From Leifsonia xyli (GTDB taxonomy: Bacteria; Actinomycetota; Actinomycetes; Actinomycetales; Microbacteriaceae): a DNA stretch of 64,000 nucleotides. The DNA lies in contig QFQR01000002.1 of the NCBI GenBank assembly GCA_003243275.1, forward strand, positions 530,187 to 594,186, in the 5' to 3' direction. The notes below the pieces were generated by a model. The model did no database searches and had not been told where the DNA came from. It worked only from the letters and a program-made list of their open reading frames with translations. Positions 42,722 to 53,083 of this stretch are shown in pieces (position 1 is the stretch's first letter; each line of letters starts with the position of its first letter). The translations under genes were made by a program, and so were the position numbers.

Positions 42722-43261
42722 TCAGCCCGCCGAGCCCGAGCCCGAGCTGGACCCGGACCCCGAACCCGACCCCGACTCGCCCGCGATGATGTCCGCATCG
42801 CTCAGATCGGTGCACTCGTGGCCGTTGGGCTTCGTGTACGACACCGCGTTGGTGAGGTCTTGGAGCGCCGCCGTCGAGGAGATCGTCGTGCTGTCGATCA
42901 CGACGTCGATCGCTGGCTCCCGACCGAAGCTCGTCAGCACGAAGGTGGGCGCCTTGTCGTCGTTGATGAGCCAGTAGAGGCCGTCGACCTGCACGCAGCG
43001 CTGCGTCGAGGCGCTCGGTACCGTGACGCCGCAGTACAGCAGCACCGACGCGGGCGAGCCCCACGCGCCGGTCGCCTGCGCGTTGGTCTCGCGCTGCGGC
43101 TGGTCGGCGACCGTGTCGGGGAGGCGCACCACGACGTCCGCGCATCCGGGGTTGTTGGCGTCGGCCGCCGGCTCCATCGGCACGATCGAGACGCATCCGG
43201 CGAGCGTGGCCGCGAGCACGAGGGATGCGGCGGCGGCGGCGAGGGCTCGGGAGATGCGCAC
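42722..43261 (-). CDS. DUF3515-type lipoprotein
   Basis: A 179-residue exported protein. The signal peptide ends in the lipobox LAGC (C about 23); the mature part holds cysteines around NPGCADVVVRLP, LLYCGVTV and RCVQVDGLYW, and a Gly/Ser tail. DUF3515 proteins occupy this place, next to ddl and thiL, in many actinobacteria; their function is unknown. GTG 43261 lies 5 nt after TAGCCT on the coding strand. Confidence 0.85.
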   Translation of the reverse strand: MRISRALAAAAASLVLAATLAGCVSIVPMEPAADANNPGCADVVVRLPDTVADQPQRETNAQATGAWGSPASVLLYCGVTVPSASTQRCVQVDGLYWLINDDKAPTFVLTSFGREPAIDVVIDSTTISSTAALQDLTNAVSYTKPNGHECTDLSDADIIAGESGSGSGSGSSSGSGSAG

Positions 43262-43266
43262 GCTCC

Positions 43267-43276
43267 AGGCTAACCT
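43267..43276. promoter_or_regulatory. Overlapping divergent -10 boxes for thiL and the DUF3515 gene
   Basis: The sequence AGGCTAACCT reads TAACCT on the plus strand (6 nt before GTG 43283) and TAGCCT on the minus strand (5 nt before GTG 43261). The two hexamers share two base pairs, and both genes would be leaderless. Confidence 0.6.
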
Positions 43277-43282
43277 GGCTCG

Positions 43283-44266
43283 GTGACCGCACCGCACGAG
43301 ACCCTGGGCTCGGTGGGGGAGTCGGCGGTGCTGCGGCGCATCTTCCCGCGACTGCCGGATGCGGCATCCGCGCTCGTCGGCCCGGGGGACGACGCCGCGG
43401 TCGTGGCCGCCCCCGACGGACGCTTCGTCGTGACGACCGACACCCTCGTGCACGGCCCCGACTTCCGGCACGCCTGGTCGAGCCCGTTCCAGCTCGGCTG
43501 GAAGGCCGCGGCCAGCAATCTCGCGGATGTCGCGGCGATGGGCGCGCGGCCGACGGCGCTCGTGGTGGCGCTCGTCGCACCCGCGGCGACGGAGCTCGTG
43601 TGGATCGAGGGCTTCGCCGACGGCCTGCGCGAGGGATGCGCGGCGCTCGCGCCGGGGTGCGGTGTCGTGGGTGGCGACCTCTCGGTCGCGGATCAGCTGA
43701 TGATCGCGGTGACCGCCTTCGGTGATCTCGAGGGGCGGCCGCCGGTGCTGCGCTCGGGCGCGCGCGCGGGCGACGTCGTGGCGGCGTGCGGCGAGCTGGG
43801 CCTCGCGGCACGTGGGCTCGAGCTGCTCTTCGCTCGCGGTATCGATGCAGCGGGGGCTCCGGACGCCGGGGCGGCGGCGGCTCTCCGCCCCGAGTTCGAT
43901 GTCGAGCTCGACGCACAGCTCGCGCCGCGCCCGCCGATCGGTGCGGGGGTTGCGGCGGCCCTCGGCGGGGCGACCGCGATGCTGGATGTGAGCGACGGGC
44001 TCGCGCTCGACGCCCGCCGGCTGGCCGAGGCATCCGGGGTGGTGCTCGACCTCGATGCGGTTGCGGTCGGCTCCCCGCTCGCCCTGACGGGGGGCGAGGA
44101 TCATGCGCTGCTGGCGACGTTCCCGGCCGGGGCACCTCTGCCGTCCGGGTTTCGCGCGCTCGGCCTGGTGCGCGGGGGAGAACCCGCCCTGTGGGTCGAT
44201 GGCCGCCCCTTCGAGGCCCGTGGCGGCTGGGACCCCTACGCCGACTGGGACGGCGCGGTCGGCTGA
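43283..44266 (+). CDS. thiL: Thiamine-monophosphate kinase
   Basis: A 327-residue PurM/ThiL-fold kinase that makes thiamine diphosphate. Family marks are GPGDDAAVV near residue 33, the stretch SNLADVAAMGA and LDVSDGLALDARR. The middle part is a little shorter than usual around residues 240-260. The 3' end overlaps rsmD on the other strand by 31 bp. Confidence 0.94.
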   Translation: MTAPHETLGSVGESAVLRRIFPRLPDAASALVGPGDDAAVVAAPDGRFVVTTDTLVHGPDFRHAWSSPFQLGWKAAASNLADVAAMGARPTALVVALVAPAATELVWIEGFADGLREGCAALAPGCGVVGGDLSVADQLMIAVTAFGDLEGRPPVLRSGARAGDVVAACGELGLAARGLELLFARGIDAAGAPDAGAAAALRPEFDVELDAQLAPRPPIGAGVAAALGGATAMLDVSDGLALDARRLAEASGVVLDLDAVAVGSPLALTGGEDHALLATFPAGAPLPSGFRALGLVRGGEPALWVDGRPFEARGGWDPYADWDGAVG

Positions 44267-44835
44267 CCGGGCGCGGGCGAGAGCCAGAACACCGCGGTGT
44301 CGCCGTAGGAGGTGCGCCGCTCGAGGGTGACACCCGCCGGCCAGGCGGGCTCCGGATCGCGAGCGGCGCGCTCGACGACGATCACCGCATCCGGGGCCGC
44401 CCGCGGCGCGAGCAGCAGCAGATCGTCGACCAGCTCGGCGCCGGTGAGCTCGTAGGGCGGATCGAGGAACACCAGATCCCAGCCCCCGGCAGCTCCCGCG
44501 AGGAAGGCCTGCACGGGCTGCACCACGGTGCGCACCGCCGGCACGGCTGCCGCGGGGGCTGCGCGACCGACCCGCTCGGCGTTCCGGCGCGACACGGTCG
44601 CGGCATCCCGCGAGTGGTCGACGAGCGTCACCTCGGCGGCGCCGCGGGACGCCGCCTCGAGCCCGAGGGCGCCGGATCCCGCGTAGAGGTCGAGCACGCG
44701 CGCGCCCGCCACCAGGCCGCGTGCGTCGAGCGCCGAGAAGATCGCCTCGCGCACGCGGTCGCTCGTCGGGCGTGTGCCGGTCTTCGGCACCGTCAGGGCG
44801 AGCGATCCGGCGAACCCGGCGATGATACGCGTCAC
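44236..44835 (-). CDS. rsmD: 16S rRNA (guanine(966)-N(2))-methyltransferase
   Basis: A 199-residue SAM-dependent methyltransferase. Substrate entry RIIAGFAG and TRPTSDRVREAIF, the SAM motif DLYAGSGALGLEA and the catalytic DPPY are intact. Starts at GTG 44835. The tail overlaps thiL by 31 bp in tail-to-tail arrangement, so the last codons of both are constrained twice. recG begins 81 bp away on the opposite strand. Confidence 0.95.
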   Translation of the reverse strand: MTRIIAGFAGSLALTVPKTGTRPTSDRVREAIFSALDARGLVAGARVLDLYAGSGALGLEAASRGAAEVTLVDHSRDAATVSRRNAERVGRAAPAAAVPAVRTVVQPVQAFLAGAAGGWDLVFLDPPYELTGAELVDDLLLLAPRAAPDAVIVVERAARDPEPAWPAGVTLERRTSYGDTAVFWLSPAPGQPTAPSQSA

Positions 44836-44904
44836 GCGCCCAGGCTAAGGCATGCGGAGGCTCGCCCGGTGGTCGGCGGCGCGGCCTCCGTCGCCCGTGC
44901 TCGG

Positions 44905-44910
44905 TACCCT
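44905..44910 (+). promoter_or_regulatory. Candidate -10 box of recG
   Basis: TACCCT, then CGGAGG, then GTG 44917: either a leaderless start or a start with a ribosome site directly adjoining it. Confidence 0.45.
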
Positions 44911-44916
44911 CGGAGG

Positions 44917-47088
<2,172 letters not shown>

Positions 47089-47136
47089 CGGGCGCACCTG
47101 CGTCCGTCATGTAACAGAACGGTCACATCGGCCAGA

Positions 47137-47142
47137 TAGGAT
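47137..47142 (+). promoter_or_regulatory. Candidate -10 box of coaD
   Basis: TAGGAT is 7 nt before ATG 47150 and no ribosome site is present, so a leaderless message is likely. Confidence 0.5.
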
Positions 47143-47149
47143 CGCGACC

Positions 47150-47635
47150 ATGACCAGGATCGCCGTCGTTCCCGGATCCTTCGACCCCGTGACGCTCGGG
47201 CACCTCGACGTCATCGAGCGCGCCGCGGGCATCTTCGACGAACTTCACGTGCTCGTCGTGCACAACCCCGACAAGTCCGCGCTGCTGCCCATCGCGCAAC
47301 GGGTGTCGCTCATCCAGGAAGCCGTCGCCGAGGCGCGCATCCCCGGCCAGATCCTGGTGACCAGCTGGAGCGTCGGCCTGCTCGTGGACTACTGCACGGA
47401 TGTCGGGGCGAGCGTGATCGTGAAGGGCATCCGCTCGCAGGTCGACGTGGCCTACGAGACGCCGATGGCGATCGTGAACCGCAACCTCGCGAAGGTCGAG
47501 ACGATCTTCATGCTGCCCGACCCCGCGCACGCGCACGTCTCGAGCTCGCTCGTGCGGCAGGTGGCGTCGCTCGGCGGGGATGTCTCGCCGTACGTTCCGC
47601 GGGCGGTCGCCGCCTTCCTCGAGCAGCCGCGCTGA
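47150..47635 (+). CDS. coaD: Phosphopantetheine adenylyltransferase
   Basis: A 161-residue nucleotidyltransferase for the fourth step of coenzyme A synthesis. The nucleotide-binding motif GSFDPVTLGHLD is at 9-20 (TLGH at 15-18), KGIRSQVDVAYE and the SSSLVRQV motif follow. Size and order are normal. A convergent gene ends 17 bp downstream. Confidence 0.97.
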   Translation: MTRIAVVPGSFDPVTLGHLDVIERAAGIFDELHVLVVHNPDKSALLPIAQRVSLIQEAVAEARIPGQILVTSWSVGLLVDYCTDVGASVIVKGIRSQVDVAYETPMAIVNRNLAKVETIFMLPDPAHAHVSSSLVRQVASLGGDVSPYVPRAVAAFLEQPR

Positions 47636-47652
47636 GGTGTGCGAGGGAGCCG

Positions 47653-49266
47653 TCAGCCGACGAGCACCCCGAGCGACTTCGCGAGCATGAGCGCGAGCAC
47701 GAAGAAGCCCGCGGGCAGCACGATCGAGACGAGCGTGCCGAGCAGCAACCCGCCGACCGCGGCACCGCGCCCCGCACCGACCCGGTGGGCGACGACGAGA
47801 CCCACGATGCCGACGATGATGCCGACGAGCCCCGCCACGAAGGCGACGACCACCAGGGCTGCGGGAAGGAGTCCGAGCAGCCCCGGAAGCGGGACGAGCT
47901 TCGTCACCACGACGAGCGCCGAGGCGAGGATCGCGATGAGCCCACTCGTCAGTGCGGCCTTCGCCGGACGGTTCTGGGGCGAGGAGTAGGGGGCGTAGGC
48001 GGGTGCCTTCGCGATCGCGTACGGTGCCGATTGCGCGGCGGGTCGGCCGCTCGCCGCCGGGGCGGGGTTCGCGGCGACCTGCTCGGTGAGGTCGGCGGCG
48101 TGGATGACCGCGCGGTAGCGGTTCGCGACGTCGGGATCGGCGGATGCCGTGTAGCCCACCGGGCGCGCCGCGGGTGCTGCGACGGGCTTGGGCGGCTCGG
48201 CGACGACGTCGGCGTGGCGGCCCGGACGCGGGGCAGCCTCCGGCGCGTCGGCGAGCGTCGGTGCGAACGGCGCGGCGGTGCCGGGGAGCGCGAAGCCGTC
48301 GAGCGGGGCGGGAGCCGCGGGGGCGGGCAGCGGGGCCGCGGGTGCCGGTGCCGGCGCGGCGGCCGCGGTCGCCTCCGCCATCGGAACGGGTGAGGCCGCG
48401 ACGGCTTCGGGAGCGGGCGCGGAGGCTGCGGCGGGTGCCGTCGCCGGAGCGGGTGCGGCGACGGCGGCAGGTGCATCAACGGGCGGTGCAGGTGCAGGTG
48501 CGGGAGCGGTGACCGTGGCGAGCAGCGGCGCGGCCGCGGCAGGTGCGGCGTATTCGGCCGACGCCGGCTGCGCGGGCAGCGCACTCTCCACGGGATACGC
48601 GGGTGCCGGATACGCGGCCGCGGCGTAGGCGGGCTCCGCCGCGGGAACCGGCGCGGCGACCGGTGCCGCCACGGGCAGCTCCGATGCCACAGGGGCCGGC
48701 GCTCCGTAGGCACGCGGCGCGTAGTCGGCCACGGCATCCGGAGCGGGAACGGCCGGGGAGGGCGCGGCGAACTCGGGCGCCGTGAACGCGGGCGCGGCGA
48801 ACTCGGGCGCGGGGAACGCGGGCGCCGTGAACTCGGGCACGGTGAGCCCGGGCGCAGCGTGCACGGGCTCCGCGGAGCTCGGGACCGCGAAGATGGGCGC
48901 GGCAGGCGTCTCGCTCGGGAGCACGAATCCGTCGACGAGCCGTGGCTCGGGATTCGGAGTGAATGCCCAGGCACCGTTCTCGGCGAGCGGGGCGGCTTCG
49001 GTGACCGCCACGGGCGCAGCGGCAGCGGATGCCGGAGCCGCAGCCGTCGGGGTCGGCGTCATCGCGAAGACGAAGGGCGCGGGCTCCTCGGGCGCGGGCG
49101 GGGCAGCGACGAGCGTCTCGACGAGCGCCGCGAAGCTCGCGGGGGCCTCGCTTCCGAGCGGCGCGCGCGTGTGGTCGGTCCAGTCGTGCCCAGACCACCA
49201 GCGCTCGGTGGATGCGTCGTCGGGGTCGGGGAACCATCCGGCCGCGGGCGCATTGCTCGATTCCAT
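47653..49266 (-). CDS. DUF2510 protein with long Ala/Pro linker and DUF4190-like membrane tail
   Basis: A 537-residue protein. The N-terminal 45 residues (GWFPDPDDASTERWWSGHDW) are a DUF2510 domain, facing the cytoplasm in other actinobacterial proteins. Residues about 90-410 are a low-complexity Ala/Pro/Val linker with units such as APEFAAPAFTAPEFAAP, and the last 110 residues form three membrane helices of DUF4190 type. The function is unknown. ATG 49266 is the first start in frame. Confidence 0.78.
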   Translation of the reverse strand: MESSNAPAAGWFPDPDDASTERWWSGHDWTDHTRAPLGSEAPASFAALVETLVAAPPAPEEPAPFVFAMTPTPTAAAPASAAAAPVAVTEAAPLAENGAWAFTPNPEPRLVDGFVLPSETPAAPIFAVPSSAEPVHAAPGLTVPEFTAPAFPAPEFAAPAFTAPEFAAPSPAVPAPDAVADYAPRAYGAPAPVASELPVAAPVAAPVPAAEPAYAAAAYPAPAYPVESALPAQPASAEYAAPAAAAPLLATVTAPAPAPAPPVDAPAAVAAPAPATAPAAASAPAPEAVAASPVPMAEATAAAAPAPAPAAPLPAPAAPAPLDGFALPGTAAPFAPTLADAPEAAPRPGRHADVVAEPPKPVAAPAARPVGYTASADPDVANRYRAVIHAADLTEQVAANPAPAASGRPAAQSAPYAIAKAPAYAPYSSPQNRPAKAALTSGLIAILASALVVVTKLVPLPGLLGLLPAALVVVAFVAGLVGIIVGIVGLVVAHRVGAGRGAAVGGLLLGTLVSIVLPAGFFVLALMLAKSLGVLVG

Positions 49267-49370
49267 ATGACTACCGTCACCGAGACGGTGGGGTGTCTTC
49301 TAGCCCCCGAAATGGGTGCGCGTCGCGCGGGGAGCTCTGCGCCGTCGGTGCCGCGTGCCACACTTCCCGC

Positions 49371-49721
49371 ATGATCACCGACCACGAGCGCCGGGCGGCG
49401 GATGCGGCGCGCGCCCGCCTCGAACGGCTCGCGGCCCCCTTCCTCGGGCGGCCGGGCGTGAGGTGGGGCCGCATGTTCTCGACCGAGGGGCTCGGCGTCC
49501 GCGGCAAGATCTTCGCCGTCATCCCGCACGCCGGTGCGCTCATGGTGAAGGTGCCGGCGGCCCGCGCCGACGAGCTCGTCGCCGCGGGTGCGGTCGAGCG
49601 GATGGTGATGCGCGACCGCGAACTGCGCGAGTGGGTCGTGATGCCCGACACGGCATCCGACGCCGACTGGGTCGCCCTGCTCGAGGAGGCCCACGCCTAC
49701 CTCGACGAGATCACGCCGTAG
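49371..49721 (+). CDS. TfoX N-terminal domain-like protein
   Basis: A 116-residue protein resembling the TfoX/Sxy N-terminal domain and MmcQ-like folds: RWGRMFSTEGLGVRGKIFAVI, then ALMVKVP and a C-terminal WVALLEEAHAYL helix. Actinobacterial members are uncharacterised. ATG 49371 lies 6 nt after CACACT with no ribosome site. The gene is divergent from the DUF2510 protein and 76 bp before fgd. Confidence 0.72.
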   Translation: MITDHERRAADAARARLERLAAPFLGRPGVRWGRMFSTEGLGVRGKIFAVIPHAGALMVKVPAARADELVAAGAVERMVMRDRELREWVVMPDTASDADWVALLEEAHAYLDEITP

Positions 49722-49797
49722 CCGCGGTGCCGGCTGTGGTGCCACGGCATCCGGCATCCGGAAACCATCGCGAAATGTCCACGGGCACAATGGGCGT

Positions 49798-50808
49798 ATG
49801 ACGCGTGCTCTGAAGCTGGGATACAAGGCCTCCGCCGAGCAGTTCGCCCCGCGAGAGCTCGTCGAGTTCGCGGTGGCGGCGGAGGGGCACGGCTTCGAGT
49901 CGGTGACGACCTCCGACCACTTCCAGCCGTGGCGGCACGAGGGCGGGCACGCGCCGTTCTCGCTCGCCTGGATGACGGCCGTCGGCGAGCGCACCTCGAA
50001 CGTGCTGATCGGCACGAGCGTCATGACGCCGACCTTCCGCTACAACCCGGCCGTGATCGCGCAGGCGTTCGCGACGATGGGGGTGCTGTATCCGGGCCGG
50101 ATCTTCCTCGGCGTCGGCACGGGCGAGGCCCTCAACGAGATCGCCACCGGGTGGCGGGGCGAGTGGCCGGAGTTCAAGGAGCGGTTCGCGCGGCTGCGCG
50201 AGTCGGTCGACCTCATGCGTGCGCTCTGGACGGACGACCGGGTGAGCTTCGACGGCGAGTACTACCAGACCGTCGACGCCTCGATCTACGACCGACCGGA
50301 GACCCCCATCCCGATGTACATCGCGGCGGGTGGCCCGATGGTGGCGCGCTACGCCGGACGCGCCGGCGACGGTTTCATCTGCACCTCGGGCAAGGGTGCC
50401 GAGCTCTACCGTGACGAGCTCATGCCCGCCGTCGAGGAGGGGGCGGCGAAGGCCGACAAGACCCTCGACGACGTCGACCGCATGATCGAGATCAAGCTCT
50501 CCTACGACACCGATGCCGAGGTCGCCCTCGAGAACACCCGCTTCTGGGCGCCGCTCGCGCTGCCCAAGGAGCAGAAGCACGACATCACCGACCCGATCGA
50601 GATGGAGCGGGCGGCCGATGCGCTGCCGATCGAGCAGATCGCGTCGCGGTGGATCGTCGGCTCCGACCCGGATGCCGTGGTCGCCGACATCGCGCAGTAC
50701 GTCGACTGGGGCCTCAACCACCTCGTCTTCCACGCGCCCGGAGCCGACCAGCGTCGCTTCATGGAGCTCTTCGAGCGCGACCTCGCCCCGCGGTTGCGGG
50801 CGCTGTAG
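49798..50808 (+). CDS. fgd: F420-dependent glucose-6-phosphate dehydrogenase
   Basis: A 336-residue luciferase-fold enzyme that reduces coenzyme F420 with glucose-6-phosphate. It matches what I know of mycobacterial FGD1 along its whole length: KLGYKASAEQFAPREL at the start, SDHFQPWRHEGGHAPFS, GTGEALNEIATG, and AAGGPMVARYAGRAGDGF. Supplies reduced F420 to oxidoreductases such as the one at 51992-53002. No ribosome site; CACAAT stands 6 nt before ATG 49798. Confidence 0.95.
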   Translation: MTRALKLGYKASAEQFAPRELVEFAVAAEGHGFESVTTSDHFQPWRHEGGHAPFSLAWMTAVGERTSNVLIGTSVMTPTFRYNPAVIAQAFATMGVLYPGRIFLGVGTGEALNEIATGWRGEWPEFKERFARLRESVDLMRALWTDDRVSFDGEYYQTVDASIYDRPETPIPMYIAAGGPMVARYAGRAGDGFICTSGKGAELYRDELMPAVEEGAAKADKTLDDVDRMIEIKLSYDTDAEVALENTRFWAPLALPKEQKHDITDPIEMERAADALPIEQIASRWIVGSDPDAVVADIAQYVDWGLNHLVFHAPGADQRRFMELFERDLAPRLRAL

Positions 50809-50834
50809 CGACGGTTGCCGGGCGAACATGTGGA

Positions 50835-50900
50835 AGAAGCAGGACGAATCGGCGTGTCCGGGAAGCTTGCGGGCTCGACGTGTCGATTCGTCCTGCTTCT
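50835..50900. repeat. Perfect 17-bp inverted repeat after fgd
   Basis: Arms AGAAGCAGGACGAATCG (50835-50851) and its complement (50884-50900) enclose 32 bp. It begins 27 bp after the fgd stop and ends before the dehydrogenase promoter. No T-tract follows. The arm sequence differs from the three-copy palindromic family, though the size is similar. Confidence 0.85.
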
Positions 50901-50933
50901 GCGACAGCGCGGCGGCGTGAGTCTCCTGCCGCG

Positions 50934-50939
50934 TAGCCT
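50934..50939 (+). promoter_or_regulatory. Candidate -10 box of the zinc dehydrogenase gene
   Basis: TAGCCT is 6 nt before ATG 50946; no ribosome site is seen. Confidence 0.5.
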
Positions 50940-50945
50940 CTGAAC

Positions 50946-51995
50946 ATGCATGCGACCCTCATCCACGCGCCCGGCGACATCCGCTTCGAGGAGGTGCCGG
51001 ACCCGCAGCTGTCGACGGGCGGCGACGCGATCGTGCGCGTCGTCGCGGCGTGCGTCTGCGGCTCCGACCTCTGGCCCTACCGCGGCGTCACGCCGACGCA
51101 CGAGCCGCACCGCATCGGGCACGAGTTCGTGGGCGTCGTCGAGGCGGTCGGGCCGGAAGTGCGCCGCATCCGCGTCGGCGATTTCGTGATCGCCCCCTTC
51201 TACGACTGCGACATGGAGTGCGTGAACTGCCGTAACGGCTTCTCCACCTCGTGCCTGAACGGCGGATGGTGGGGCAGCGACGACCGGATGGGCGCCTTCG
51301 CCGACGCGGGCCAGGGCGAGCGGGTGCGGGTTCCGCACGCCGACGGATCGCTCGTGGCGACCCCCTCGATGCCGGACGACGCGCTCATCCCGCACCTGCT
51401 GACGCTCTCCGACGTAATGGGCACCGGCCACCACGCCGCCGTCTCGGGCGGGGTCGGCACCGGCACGACGGTCGTCGTGGTGGGGGATGGCGCGGTCGGT
51501 CTGTGCGCCGTGCTCGCCTCGGCGCGGCTCGGGGCGAAGCGCATCGTGGCGATGTCGCGGCACGCCGACCGCCAGGCGCTCGCCCGCCGTTTCGGGGCGA
51601 CCGACATCGTGGCGGAGCGCGGGCGCGAGGGTGTGGCCCGCATCCGGGAGCTGTTCGACGGTGTCGGCGCGGATGTCGTGCTCGAGTGCGTGGGAACCGC
51701 GGAGTCGATGGATCAGGCGCTGCGGTCGGCGCGCCCCGGCGGCCAGGTGGGCTACGTGGGGGTGCCGAACGGCGGGGCGGAGCTGCCGATCCGCCGCATG
51801 TTCGAGACGAATGTGGGGGTGCGCGGCGGGGTGGCCCCGGTGCGCAACTACATCGAGGAACTGCTGCCGGAGGTGTGGGACGGGCGCCTGCAGCCGGGTG
51901 CCGTGTTCGATCTCGAGCTGCCGATGTCGCAGGTGGCGGAGGCCTATGCGGCGATGGATGAGCGCCGCGCGATCAAGGTGCTGCTGCGTCCGTGA
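50946..51995 (+). CDS. Zinc-dependent alcohol dehydrogenase (MDR family)
   Basis: A 349-residue medium-chain dehydrogenase. Catalytic zinc ligands C38, H59 and E60 (CGSD, GHE) and the structural zinc cysteines C88, C92, C95 and C103 are present; the spacing of the first pair is one residue longer than the common C-x2-C. The nucleotide motif is GDGAVG near 180. It overlaps the next, F420-dependent gene as GTGA, so the two probably act on related substrates. Substrate unknown. Confidence 0.9.
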   Translation: MHATLIHAPGDIRFEEVPDPQLSTGGDAIVRVVAACVCGSDLWPYRGVTPTHEPHRIGHEFVGVVEAVGPEVRRIRVGDFVIAPFYDCDMECVNCRNGFSTSCLNGGWWGSDDRMGAFADAGQGERVRVPHADGSLVATPSMPDDALIPHLLTLSDVMGTGHHAAVSGGVGTGTTVVVVGDGAVGLCAVLASARLGAKRIVAMSRHADRQALARRFGATDIVAERGREGVARIRELFDGVGADVVLECVGTAESMDQALRSARPGGQVGYVGVPNGGAELPIRRMFETNVGVRGGVAPVRNYIEELLPEVWDGRLQPGAVFDLELPMSQVAEAYAAMDERRAIKVLLRP

Positions 51996-53002
51996 ATGCC
52001 GTGAGCCATCCGCACATCGGCTACGCCGCCATGCTCGAGCGCTTCGCGCCGGGCGAGGTGATCGCGCTCGCGCAGCGGGCGGAGCTGGCCGGGTTCACGG
52101 GGGTGATGGCGGCCGACCACTTCCAGCCGTGGGTGCCGCAGCAGGGGCAGGCGAGTTTCGTCTGGAACGTGCTGTCGGCGCTCGGGCAGGTGACCGCGGG
52201 GGATCTCGGCACGGGGGTGACGGCTCCGACGTTCCGCTGGCATCCGGCGATGGTGGCGCAGGCCTCCGCGACGCTCGCCGCCATGTACCCGGGGCGGCAC
52301 TGGCTCGGGCTCGGCTCGGGCGAGGCGATCAACGAGCACGTCGTTGGGCGCTACTGGCCGGAGGCGCCGGAGCGCATCGACCGCATGTTCGAGGCGGTCG
52401 ACATCATCAAGAAGCTCTTCGCGGGTTCGCTCGCGGGCCGTGATGTGCGGCACGAGGGCCGCTTCTACAAGCTCGAGTCGACGCGGCTCTGGACGATGCC
52501 GGATGTCGCCCCGCCGATCCTGATCGGTACCGCGGGGCCGGTGACGGCGAAGCGCGCGGGGCGCACGGTCGACGGGATCGTGGTCGACGGGGCACCGGTC
52601 GAGAAGGTGGCACCGCTGCTGCAGCGCTTCGCCGAGGGCGGGCGCGAGGTGGGGCGGGATCCGCGTACGCAGACGCGGATCATCCGGTTGCACCTGTCGT
52701 GGGCTCCGACGCGGGATGAGGCGACGCGGAACGCGCTGCGGGAGTGGCCGAACGCGGGGATGCGGTTCCCGAAGTCCGACATCCGCTCGCCGTTCGAGCT
52801 CGAGCAGATCGCCCGCACGGTGCGGCCGGACGACTTCGAGGGGCGCGTGCTCATCTCGGAGGATCCGGATGCGCATCGCGCGCACATCCAGCGCTACCTC
52901 GACCTCGGCTTCGATCGGGTGTACCTGCACGATGTCTCCCGCGACCAGCAGCGCTTCCTCGACGTCTTCGGTCGCGAGGTGCTGCCGCGGCTCACCCCCT
53001 GA
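51992..53002 (+). CDS. F420-dependent oxidoreductase, luciferase-like (FGD-related family)
   Basis: A 336-residue luciferase-fold protein, clearly related to the fgd product (ADHFQPW, GSGEAINEH, LIGTAGPVTAKRAGR) but diverged in the substrate region. The family includes FGD-like and hydroxymycolic-acid-type F420 dehydrogenases; the substrate here is not known. GTG 51992 overlaps the dehydrogenase stop; GTG 52001 is an alternative. The stop codon touches the left end of palindromic copy 3. Confidence 0.88.
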   Translation: MNAVSHPHIGYAAMLERFAPGEVIALAQRAELAGFTGVMAADHFQPWVPQQGQASFVWNVLSALGQVTAGDLGTGVTAPTFRWHPAMVAQASATLAAMYPGRHWLGLGSGEAINEHVVGRYWPEAPERIDRMFEAVDIIKKLFAGSLAGRDVRHEGRFYKLESTRLWTMPDVAPPILIGTAGPVTAKRAGRTVDGIVVDGAPVEKVAPLLQRFAEGGREVGRDPRTQTRIIRLHLSWAPTRDEATRNALREWPNAGMRFPKSDIRSPFELEQIARTVRPDDFEGRVLISEDPDAHRAHIQRYLDLGFDRVYLHDVSRDQQRFLDVFGREVLPRLTP

Positions 53003-53004
53003 TC

Positions 53005-53065
53005 GCTGAGTGGTCGGTTTCTGGCCCCATTCCGCCCGTTTGAGGCCGGAAACCGACCACTCAGC
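53005..53065. repeat. Palindromic element, copy 3, with co-varied arms
   Basis: Arms at 53005-53026 and 53044-53065 pair over 22 bp with one mismatch. Where copies 1 and 2 have GACCGGTCGG, this copy has GAGTGGTCGG, and the other arm changes to match (CCGACCACTC). The spacer keeps GGCCCCATT. Confidence 0.88.
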
Positions 53066-53083
53066 GGCTGCCGGGTTGAGAGG

